A stretch of DNA of 17,675 nt from CAVZLD01 sp964522605 (GTDB lineage Bacteria; Planctomycetota; Planctomycetia; Pirellulales; Pirellulaceae). Positions 1-7,418 of this stretch are shown here, piece after piece. The stretch covers positions 1 through 17,675 of the forward strand of contig CAZFWV010000120.1 in NCBI GenBank assembly GCA_964522605.1. The letters are read 5' to 3'. The notes under the pieces were generated by a model that was not told where the DNA came from, did no database searches, and saw nothing but the letters and a program-made list of their open reading frames with translations. Position numbers and translations under genes: made by a program. Every line of letters starts with the position of its first letter. Position 1 is the first letter of the stretch.

Positions 1-426
1 CCGTTCATTCTTCTGTCCTCGCCTGACGGCTGCGGGTTAAACAAACCACCACGAATCCTGTTCGGAGACTCTGGAAATACCACCACTTAAGAGCTGCACG
101 ACCTCTGATGTGGGGAGGGGCAACCGAGGCCAAGTCGTTGAGGCGGCCTTTTTCCCCAGGAATCGATAACCATACTCCGAAGCGCCAGCGATGAAGAGCT
201 CCTGAGGCGCTAGCCCAGGCTACGGTGAGAAATGGAAATGGCCTTCGGCCAAGATCATCGCAGATATGTTCGCCTTCAAGCTGACGCCTCGGGGGAAGTC
301 TTCGCGACGATCCTCCCATTTTGACCATTTCTGCTGTGAACGATTTGGACGATTTCCGGTTTACTCCCAGTGCCCAGTCGGGCAGGAGAATTTACGATCA
401 ATTCGCGTGCTAGGGGAGGTTTCCGG
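1..426. other. Leader region without a convincing gene
   Basis: No open frame here looks like a real protein. The longest, on the minus strand at 5-328, is Arg/Trp-rich, has no recognisable motif and no hydrophobic signal. Two small perfect hairpins are visible: a 5-bp stem with a 3-nt loop at 239-251 (TGGCC/GGCCA) and a 5-bp stem with a 4-nt loop at 371-384 (TGCCC/GGGCA). The second falls in the probable 5' leader of the fasciclin gene. A TTGACC at 321-326 could be a -35 box, but no good -10 box follows it at normal spacing. The region may contain the end of an upstream gene's untranslated sequence. Confidence 0.5.
412..419 (+). promoter_or_regulatory. Ribosome binding site of the fasciclin gene
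   Basis: The octamer AGGGGAGG sits 7 nt before the ATG at 427. It decides the start: the same frame is open from 370, but the upstream ATG there has no such site and would place 19 polar residues ahead of the signal peptide. Confidence 0.75.
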
Positions 427-1593
427 ATGACTCGACGTTTCCAGTGGACGGTTGTGCTTGCTGTTGTTTTACCCCTCATTTCTGCCCTGGGAGGGCGTGT
501 TCGGGCCGATGATATCGTCGACACGGCTGTTCGGGCCGGTTCGTTCAAGACCCTCGCTGCGGCGCTCCAGGCCGCGGACTTGGTCGACGCTCTGAAGGGC
601 GATGGTCCGCTGACGGTGTTCGCACCGACGGATGAAGCTTTTGCCAAGCTGCCCGAAGGGACTGTTGAGTCACTCCTAAAGGCGGAGAATCGGAAGCAAC
701 TGATTGATATTCTCACTTACCATGTGGTCGACGGATTTGTGCCAGCTTCGAAAGCAGTGAAGCTGACGGGAGCGAAAACGCTGAACGGTCAGCGGATTGA
801 CATCTCGGCCAAGAACGATTCGGTGTCTGTCGACGAGGCGAGTGTGATTCAGGCGGACATTGTGTGCGACAACGGCATCATTCACGTCGTAGATCAGGTA
901 CTTCTGCCCGCCACCGACAACATCGCGGCGACTGCTTCGAAAGCAGGGCAATTCTCGACGCTCGTCGCGGCCGCCAAAGCTGCCGGCCTCGTCGAGGCTC
1001 TCTCAGGCGACGGTCCGCTCACCGTATTCGCTCCAACGGATGACGCGTTCGGCAAACTCCCGGCAGGTACGGTTGAGACTCTTTTGCAGCCCGAGAATCG
1101 AGCGAAGCTGGCATCCATTTTGAAGTATCACGTCGTGCCGGGACGCATCTACAGCGAAGATGCCCTCGCGGCGGGATCCGCTAGGACGTTGCAAGGCGAG
1201 TCGATCCAGATCGGACGGTCAGGAGACAGTGCAACGGTGAACGATGCGAATCTCGTAGCAACGGATCTCGATGCAAGCAATGGGGTGATCCATGTAATCG
1301 ATTCCGTCATTCTACCGCCGGAGCGTCAGACGTCGGCTCACCCCCGACAGATGATTGAGACCGCGATATCGCAAGGTGCTCCGCTTTACAATTCTGGCCA
1401 TGCCGGTCAATGTGCTCAAATTTACATGAACACGGCACGTCAAATCCTCTCGATGAGTGACCACGGGATGTCCAGTTCTGTTGCTCACGCCTTGCAGACG
1501 GCAGTTACGTCTTCGGAAGGCACGAGCTGTACGGATACGCGAGCGTGGACCATGCGACGCGCATTGGAACTCGCTTACCGGGATCTCCGGTGA
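427..1593 (+). CDS. Exported protein with two fasciclin (FAS1) domains and a Cys-containing C-terminal domain
   Basis: This 388-residue protein starts with a signal peptide (MTRRF, then a hydrophobic stretch at about 7-21, probable cleavage near RVRA-DD at 27/28). Two FAS1 domains follow at about 28-161 and 163-297. Each has the conserved H1-like block (GDGPLTVFAPTDEAF at 58-72 and GDGPLTVFAPTDDAF at 194-208) and the H2-like block (YHVV at 98-101 and 234-237), and each ends in an IHV(V/I)D strand. The two domains are close enough to suggest a recent internal duplication. Residues 305-388 form a helical module with the motif APLYNSG and cysteines at 329 and 368, which could form a disulfide. 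FAS1 domains generally act in cell-surface adhesion or matrix binding; the role here is inferred. There is no membrane anchor apart from the signal peptide. It is probably transcribed alone. Confidence 0.9.
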   Translation: MTRRFQWTVVLAVVLPLISALGGRVRADDIVDTAVRAGSFKTLAAALQAADLVDALKGDGPLTVFAPTDEAFAKLPEGTVESLLKAENRKQLIDILTYHVVDGFVPASKAVKLTGAKTLNGQRIDISAKNDSVSVDEASVIQADIVCDNGIIHVVDQVLLPATDNIAATASKAGQFSTLVAAAKAAGLVEALSGDGPLTVFAPTDDAFGKLPAGTVETLLQPENRAKLASILKYHVVPGRIYSEDALAAGSARTLQGESIQIGRSGDSATVNDANLVATDLDASNGVIHVIDSVILPPERQTSAHPRQMIETAISQGAPLYNSGHAGQCAQIYMNTARQILSMSDHGMSSSVAHALQTAVTSSEGTSCTDTRAWTMRRALELAYRDLR

Positions 1594-1733
1594 GTGCTAC
1601 CGTGTCGAACTCATGGGCGGACCAGCGATCAACCGACAAGATGCGTAGCGATGTTTGTCAAACTAACCTAAGCTACTGCTCCCATCGGCTTGAAATCGCA
1701 AGATTACTGCTAGCGTGAGCTTTGTAACACCGG

Positions 1734-2768
1734 ATGTGCCCTATGCCATGGACTTGGTATTCTCGATACGCTGCCGCCGTCATCAGTGTGCTGCTCTCGC
1801 TAGCTGTGCTGCCCACGAGTGGGAATGCACACGAGATCGAGATGATGACGTCGGAAGTTGCTCCGACTGAATCGGCGACAGATCACGCGTCGATGACGCG
1901 ATCGGCCGATTCGGTCATTGTGCACCCCGCCGCGCCGGGAAGCCGGTCGATCTCCGAGTTATCCCCCGAGGCGATTAAGGAGTTGATGCGTCCCAATTTC
2001 AACTTCGTTGCGGAGTGGCAGGCCGAAACCAGCGACATTGGTATTAATCTCTATGAAGCGGGTCTCAGCTTCCCGACATACCCAGTATTCGGTCCTCCAC
2101 CGCCCTTCATCAACATACGGTTTGCGTACACGGACATTGAGGCACCGGCTGTTGTCGGCCTGCCCGCCGATCTGTACGAAACGGAATTAGGTCTAGCTTG
2201 GTTGCGACTTCTGAACGATCAGTGGATGATGCACTTCATGGCAGGTGCTTCCTTCGTGACCGACGGCAACAACGATTCCAGTGATGCTTGGCGATTTCGG
2301 GGTGGGGCGTTTGCGATTTACCGTCACAACGAAATCTGGACTTGGGTGGTCGGAGCGATTGCACTTGGTCGAAACGACATACCTGTGGTGCCTGCAGTAG
2401 GCGTCATCTATCAGCCAGATTTGACGAAGCGGCTTGATCTCATTATGCCACGCCCGCGGCTGTCTCTTTTACTTCTGGATCGAGGCGCGCGGCAGCAGTG
2501 GGGATACATCGGAATGACTCTCTCCGGCACGACCTGGGGAGTCGAACGGTCGGAGAGCTTCGATGACCAGCTAACTTACGGGGACTGGCGGGCGGTTCTC
2601 GGATGGGAATCGACGCCCAGGCAGGAACCTGGAATTCCTTTCACTCGCGGGAGAAAGCTCGGTGTCGAACTGGGGTACGTATTCTCGCGCGATTTCGAAT
2701 GGGATAGCGACGGTTCCGAGATTGGCCTCGATGACACATTGATGTTGAGAGGCTCGTGCAGCTTTTAG
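1734..2768 (+). CDS. Predicted outer-membrane beta-barrel protein, DUF6268-like
   Basis: The protein has 344 residues if translation starts at 1734, or 341 from the in-frame ATG at 1743. Neither start has a clear ribosome binding site. A hydrophobic N-terminus ends in a likely signal-peptidase site at SGNAHEIE. A polar linker follows (about 35-80), and from about residue 90 there are alternating hydrophobic strands with paired aromatics. The sequence ends in RGSCSF, and a terminal Phe is typical of barrels inserted by the BAM machinery. The blocks GVIYQPDLTKRLDLIMPRPRL, WGVERSE and LGVELGYVFSRDFEWDSD match my recollection of the DUF6268 family common in planctomycetes and Bacteroidota. No enzymatic function is implied; a passive or structural outer-membrane role is the default guess. 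Confidence 0.7.
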   Translation: MCPMPWTWYSRYAAAVISVLLSLAVLPTSGNAHEIEMMTSEVAPTESATDHASMTRSADSVIVHPAAPGSRSISELSPEAIKELMRPNFNFVAEWQAETSDIGINLYEAGLSFPTYPVFGPPPPFINIRFAYTDIEAPAVVGLPADLYETELGLAWLRLLNDQWMMHFMAGASFVTDGNNDSSDAWRFRGGAFAIYRHNEIWTWVVGAIALGRNDIPVVPAVGVIYQPDLTKRLDLIMPRPRLSLLLLDRGARQQWGYIGMTLSGTTWGVERSESFDDQLTYGDWRAVLGWESTPRQEPGIPFTRGRKLGVELGYVFSRDFEWDSDGSEIGLDDTLMLRGSCSF

Positions 2769-2986
2769 CTTCTGTCTTCGGATCAGACGCGCAGTCTGCG
2801 GGAAATCGAAGCTGAATTGGGGGATTCTCAGAGCATTCTCACGAAGCGCATGTAGGCAATTCGCCAATTCTTACACGGCTGCGACGTCCGTGATTTCTTG
2901 CTGCCTCGGACGGTTCGTATCTTCTTTGCTCGATTCCCGGCGTGTATCTTGTCGGTAGTCCCTGCGGGGCGGGTTGCAGGATTAGC

Positions 2987-2992
2987 GGGGAG
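2987..2992 (+). promoter_or_regulatory. Ribosome binding site of the SGLT-type symporter
   Basis: GGGGAG lies 6 nt before the ATG at 2999. It supports that start over the in-frame Met at residue 3. A weak promoter-like pair lies upstream (TTCTTG at 2895-2900, 17 nt, TATCTT at 2918-2923), but it is too poor to call. Confidence 0.6.
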
Positions 2993-2998
2993 TGAGCG

Positions 2999-4651
2999 AT
3001 GGAAATGGGAAACGGTTCGATTTCGGCGATCGACACGGTCATTGTTGTTGTCTATCTGCTTGGGATTCTGGCCGTCGGCATTCTGGCAGGCTACCGAAAG
3101 GACACCTCCCCAGATCAGTTCTTTCTAGCCGGACGTTCACTGCGTTGGCCGCTGATTGGCACAGGCTTGTTCTGCGCCAACATCTCCACGATTCACCTCG
3201 TCGGCCTGGCATCGTCGGGATACAAAGACGGACTGGTGATTGGTAACTTCGAGTGGATGGCCGCATTTTGTCTGATTTTGCTGGGGATGTTCTTCGCCCC
3301 GTTTTACTTCCGGAGCAGGATTAGCACGCTGCCGGAGTATGTCGAGAAGCGTTACGGTAGTGGTGCGAGAACCTTCTTGGCCTTGATCTTCGTGATGTCA
3401 GCGCTGTTGGTTCATATCGGCATCAGCTTGTATGCCGGAGCTAAGGTGCTGGAGGAGTTCTTTGGGATTCCGTATGTTGCTTCCATTCTTGTCATCTCAG
3501 CAATCACGGCTATTTACACCATTCTCGGTGGTCTGCGGGCCGTAATGATCACCGACGCGATTCAGGCCGTGCTGTTGCTGTTGGGTGCGGCGATTCTGAC
3601 CTGCACGGGCCTTTGGGCATTACGGGAAGCGGGAATAACATCGTGGAGTGATTTCAGGGCGGCATGTCGCCCCAACCAGCTCAGTATGATTCAGCCCATC
3701 AAGGACCCATCTGCGCCCGGTAGCCTGGGCTTGCGCGAATTCTCCTGGTACTCAATCCTCTTTGGGTATCCAGTGCTTGGCATCTGGTACTGGTGTACCG
3801 ACCAGACCATCGTGCAGAAAATCCTGGCGGCTAAGACGGAAAAGGACGGTCGAGATGGCGCCATCTTCGCCGGCTTCTTGAAGATCTTGCCCGTCTTTCT
3901 CATGGTCCTGCCGGGTGTGATTGGCTACGTGTTGTTCCGAGAACAGATCGGAGACGACAATGATGCGACGTTGATGGTCATGATGAAGGAGTTACTTCCG
4001 GTCGGTGTTCGAGGTTTGATGGCGGCTGGTCTTCTCGCTGCGTTGATGAGCACGATCGAGGCCGCGTTGAATAGCACGGCGACGCTGACTGCTGAAGACA
4101 TCATTAAGCGGCTGTGGCCGGACACGCCTGACGCGGCACTCGTTTCGGTAGGTCGGATCACCGCAGGTGTCGTCATTCTGCTCGCCATGTTCTGGTCGAC
4201 TCAGGGGGCAAAATTTGGAAGTATCTTCGAAGCCATCAACAAGATTCCGATGGCATTTGCACCGGGGATCACAACTATTTTTCTGTGGGGCGTGTTCTGG
4301 CCCCGCGGGAATAAGCAGGGCGCCATGGCCGCCCTGCTCTTCAACGTGGTCATCGGTCTTGTCTATCTCGCAATCGACATTCCGTTAATCGGGTCTGAAC
4401 AAGTCGTCGCTCAGCGAATTGGCATCCCATTCATGCAAGTCGGCTGGTACCTTTTCCTGATGTCGAGCAGCGTGTACGTTGTCGTCAGCTGGCTGACTCC
4501 AGCGCCGACGAGATCGCAGCTCGATAACCTCTGCTGGACTCGTCCGCTCGATGCCTTGCGGGGCACGATGGAAGGCACTCTTACCGATCCCCGCGTTATG
4601 GCGGCCGTCCTTTTTGCCATCATGGGCGTACTGTACCTCCTGCTTCATTAG
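2999..4651 (+). CDS. Sodium/solute symporter, SGLT (Na+/sugar cotransporter) type
   Basis: This 550-residue inner-membrane protein has about 13-14 hydrophobic helices and belongs to the sodium:solute symporter (SSS) family. Conserved blocks include DQFFLAGRSLRWPLIG (39-54), STLPEYVEKRYG (109-120), the family signature around ILGGLRAVMITDAIQAVLLL (175-194) and LAALMSTIEAALNST (346-360), where S351/T352 sit at the place of the Na2-site serines. The segment WYWCTDQTIVQ (263-273) and the following GFLKILPVFLMVLPG (292-306) are very close to animal SGLT1/SGLT2 and to bacterial sugar symporters. This points to a monosaccharide rather than proline, pantothenate or urea as substrate. Which sugar cannot be read from sequence. 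The GH95 gene 191 nt downstream suggests uptake of fucose, galactose or glucose released by neighbouring glycosidases, but this is inference. It probably has its own promoter. Confidence 0.9.
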   Translation: MEMGNGSISAIDTVIVVVYLLGILAVGILAGYRKDTSPDQFFLAGRSLRWPLIGTGLFCANISTIHLVGLASSGYKDGLVIGNFEWMAAFCLILLGMFFAPFYFRSRISTLPEYVEKRYGSGARTFLALIFVMSALLVHIGISLYAGAKVLEEFFGIPYVASILVISAITAIYTILGGLRAVMITDAIQAVLLLLGAAILTCTGLWALREAGITSWSDFRAACRPNQLSMIQPIKDPSAPGSLGLREFSWYSILFGYPVLGIWYWCTDQTIVQKILAAKTEKDGRDGAIFAGFLKILPVFLMVLPGVIGYVLFREQIGDDNDATLMVMMKELLPVGVRGLMAAGLLAALMSTIEAALNSTATLTAEDIIKRLWPDTPDAALVSVGRITAGVVILLAMFWSTQGAKFGSIFEAINKIPMAFAPGITTIFLWGVFWPRGNKQGAMAALLFNVVIGLVYLAIDIPLIGSEQVVAQRIGIPFMQVGWYLFLMSSSVYVVVSWLTPAPTRSQLDNLCWTRPLDALRGTMEGTLTDPRVMAAVLFAIMGVLYLLLH

Positions 4652-4723
4652 CGTGTACGCCGATTCGAGGCGGCGAAGTTTGTGCTGCACGGCCGGGGCG
4701 GCGGACCGACACTCGACAGAAGC

Positions 4724-4741
4724 CTCAACTTTCGAGTTGGG
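4724..4741 (+). other. Small stem-loop between symporter and GH95 genes
   Basis: CTCAACT (4724-4730) pairs with AGTTGGG (4735-4741) around a TTCG tetraloop, giving six Watson-Crick pairs and one T-G wobble. There is no U-run after it, so it is not a canonical intrinsic terminator. It may simply stabilise the symporter transcript end, or be chance. Confidence 0.35.
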
Positions 4742-4755
4742 AAACTGCAGCTCGA

Positions 4756-4786
4756 TTGGCTTTCGCTAGCGGATGGCTGTTACAAT
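4756..4786 (+). promoter_or_regulatory. Possible sigma-70-like promoter of the GH95 gene
   Basis: TACAAT at 4781-4786 is a good -10 match. Upstream, TTGGCT (4756-4761) would be a -35 box at a long 19-nt spacing. Transcription would begin near 4793, before the chosen ATG at 4843 but after the alternative start codon at 4756, which agrees with choosing 4843. This is motif evidence only, and planctomycete promoters are poorly characterised. Confidence 0.3.
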
Positions 4787-4842
4787 GCGTACCTTGCGGT
4801 TCGGCACATCAGCGATGTCAACTTAGAAGGTCGGAACTACAA

Positions 4843-7302
4843 ATGGCACGGATCACTCACATCACCTGGTCAATTGTCTTGTTGCTGAGCGCAGGCATCT
4901 CGATGGCTTCCGAGTCATTACCGGTCCCGAATCGAGGGTTCGTCAGCTCGCGACCCGCGAAGACCTGGGAGGAGGGCTTGATTTGCGGTAACGGGACGAT
5001 CGGAGCGAATGCCTTAAGCCGACCGTTAGACGAGCGAATCATTTTTTCTCATGAGCGGTTGTTTCTGCCGATGGGTGCGCCCGTCATGCCGCTCGATCAA
5101 TCCGCCCGCTTGTTCGAGATCCGGCGGCTTATCGACCGAGGCCTCTACAAGCAGGCCTGTCAGCTTCAATTCGACCTCTCGGGTCAAGATGGTTTTATGT
5201 ATCCGGACTTTTTTGTCCCCGCCTTTGATCTCACAATCCGCACCGAGGCGCAAGGCGAAATCCGCAATTATGGCCGCTCGGTGAATTTCCAGACGGGTGA
5301 GGCGACGGTGCGCTGGACCGACGACCGTGGAGTCTTCGAGCGGCGAATGTTTGTTTCTCGGGCGGACGCAGTCGCAGTCTTGCTGTTGACAGCTCCGAAA
5401 TCGGCACTCGATTGTCGACTTGCGATGGAGCCCCGCGAACCGAGCGACGAGTTCAATTCGGATTCCGACATCAATCAGCGGTCTGATCAGGTTTTTCAGG
5501 AGCACGTTTCGGACATACGCCGTGGTGCGGGAGCTTCATGGTTGACCTACGGCAATCGCTTTACCAAGGCCTACCCTGGCAGTATTCATGCTCTGGAGAG
5601 CCACGTGCGGACGGATGTGAGTGGCGGAGCGACGATGCCGCAGGACGACGGATCGCTTGTCATCTCCGGTGCGGATCGCGTTCTGCTGCTCACCGACATT
5701 CGGCTACTCTACGATCCCGAAAAATCGGCGGTGGAAGAAATGAAGGATGCTCTCGATAAGCTTCCTTCCGATTACGCGCAACTCCTCGATCGCCACGTTC
5801 GGCTTCACGGCGAGCTATTCAATCGGATGTCACTCGACCTGGGCGGTGGCGCCGACCACCAGCGGACCACAGAGGAACTGCTCGAGCTCTCGAGCTATGA
5901 GAATCCGAATCGGGCACTGATTGAAAAGGAGTTTGATGCGGCCCGTTACAACATCATCTCGAGCACAGGCGAATTGCCGCCGACGCTGCAGGGAGTTTGG
6001 GGTGGGACGTATGTTCCCGGTTGGGCCAGCGATTTCACCCACAACGGAAACGTGCCCTCGGCGATCGCGTCGTATTTGATGGGCAACACGCCCGAACTCA
6101 TGCTGGCCTATACGTCTTATATCGAATCGATCATTCCCTGGTTGGAAATCAACGCGAGGCACCTGTTTGGAGCCCGCGGCGTTGTGCTGCCATCTCGGTC
6201 GTCAACGCATGGCTTCAATAACGCACTGAACGCTGATTTCGCCGGAGGCATGTGGGTTGGTGGGGCAGGTTGGGCCGCCCATTTCTTCTACGACTACTAT
6301 CTCTACACCGGCGATCGGGAATTCCTCGCCGAACATGCGCTGCCATTCATGGAAAAGGCTGCTCTGTTCTTCGAGGACTATCTCGATGAGGGACCGGATG
6401 GAAAGTACGTTTTTTCACCCACTCAATCGCCAGAGAATACACCCGGCAACTCAAATTCCCAAGCTTCCTTCAACGCGACGATGGACGTCGCGGTCGCCAA
6501 GGAACTGCTGAGGAACCTGATTTCGGCTTCGCGCGAAATGGACCGCAACCAGGATAAGATCCCGGTCTGGGAATCGATGTTGGAAAAGATGCCGGAATAC
6601 ATGATCGATGATAACGGCATGATCAAAGAGTGGCTTACGCCGCGACTTGAGAACCGTGACAGCCACCGCCATTCCTCACAACTCTATCCGTTGTTTGATG
6701 GCATGCCGGATGAGATTGCACGCAATCCAGACCTTCAGGCTGCATTTCGCAGAAGTATCGAGTACAAGCTCGATAAGCATTGGAAGGACAATCAACGCGG
6801 GTTCATGTCGTTCGGACTCGTGCAACTGGGGCAAGCAGCCAGTAGCCTCGGTGAGGGGGAACTAGCGTATCATTGCCTGAGGCATCTGGTCAACCGATTC
6901 TGGTTGAATAACCTGGCCTCGATGCACAATCACCGTTCGCTATTCAACATGGATATCAGCGGTGGCATGCCCGCCGTGATTATTAAGATGCTGGTCGCGT
7001 CCGAACTTGGAAAGCTACGCCTTCTGCCTGCCCTTCCCGCGGCCTGGCCTGAAGGACGGATCGAAGGTGTGCTGTGCCGAGGCGCAATCGAAATCCAGAG
7101 TCTGCAGTGGGACCCAAGACAGGTCACGGTGACGCTACGGTCAAAGCGGCCCCAGAACGTGGTTTTGGAGTTCCCGTCGCAGGTCGATCAAGTCTCGGTT
7201 AACGAAGGCTCTGCGAAGCTGAATCCCCCTGAACTCGCGAACCAGTGTTCGATCGCGCTTCCAGGCGGTGAGTCGGTTTCGTTGGTGATTCATCTGCGAT
7301 AG
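4843..7302 (+). CDS. Glycoside hydrolase family 95 protein (alpha-L-fucosidase/alpha-L-galactosidase type), exported
   Basis: Starting at 4843 gives 819 residues. AGAAGG at 4825-4830 precedes this ATG, and a clear signal peptide follows (hydrophobic 9-18, likely cleavage near MAS-ES). The frame is open from 4756, but those residues look untranslated. The N-terminal beta-sandwich of GH95 runs from about 37 to 290 (WEEGLICGNGTIGA at 42-55; ERRMFVSRADAVAVLLLTA at 166-184). The (alpha/alpha)6 catalytic domain spans about 315-720. Visible active-site blocks are LQGVWGG (382-388), SDFTHNGN (396-403, with N401/N403 at the place of the paired catalytic Asn of AfcA), SPTQSPEN (525-532, E531 as general acid) and SHRHSSQLY (607-615, with D606 just before it). 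A beta-domain closes the protein. GH95 enzymes remove terminal alpha-1,2-L-fucose or L-galactose. Substrate blocks differ from characterised members, so specificity is open. Confidence 0.85.
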   Translation: MARITHITWSIVLLLSAGISMASESLPVPNRGFVSSRPAKTWEEGLICGNGTIGANALSRPLDERIIFSHERLFLPMGAPVMPLDQSARLFEIRRLIDRGLYKQACQLQFDLSGQDGFMYPDFFVPAFDLTIRTEAQGEIRNYGRSVNFQTGEATVRWTDDRGVFERRMFVSRADAVAVLLLTAPKSALDCRLAMEPREPSDEFNSDSDINQRSDQVFQEHVSDIRRGAGASWLTYGNRFTKAYPGSIHALESHVRTDVSGGATMPQDDGSLVISGADRVLLLTDIRLLYDPEKSAVEEMKDALDKLPSDYAQLLDRHVRLHGELFNRMSLDLGGGADHQRTTEELLELSSYENPNRALIEKEFDAARYNIISSTGELPPTLQGVWGGTYVPGWASDFTHNGNVPSAIASYLMGNTPELMLAYTSYIESIIPWLEINARHLFGARGVVLPSRSSTHGFNNALNADFAGGMWVGGAGWAAHFFYDYYLYTGDREFLAEHALPFMEKAALFFEDYLDEGPDGKYVFSPTQSPENTPGNSNSQASFNATMDVAVAKELLRNLISASREMDRNQDKIPVWESMLEKMPEYMIDDNGMIKEWLTPRLENRDSHRHSSQLYPLFDGMPDEIARNPDLQAAFRRSIEYKLDKHWKDNQRGFMSFGLVQLGQAASSLGEGELAYHCLRHLVNRFWLNNLASMHNHRSLFNMDISGGMPAVIIKMLVASELGKLRLLPALPAAWPEGRIEGVLCRGAIEIQSLQWDPRQVTVTLRSKRPQNVVLEFPSQVDQVSVNEGSAKLNPPELANQCSIALPGGESVSLVIHLR

Positions 7303-7418
7303 CGAACTCCGGTCGGCCAACGCAACAGATCGCACAGCCCTCTGGTTGCGGCGTGGTCTCAAGTCATCCTCACTTGATATGAGTCAATTCGGGAACATTG
7401 CGAACGCGGAGCCATGGA

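Noticed and set aside
5..328. 107-residue minus-strand open frame at the window start
   Set aside because: Arg/Trp-rich composition, no motif, no signal peptide and no ribosome binding site. It is probably chance in GC-rich DNA.
5026..5505. 159-residue minus-strand open frame inside the GH95 gene
   Set aside because: Antisense to conserved GH95 coding sequence, with no motif or start signal.
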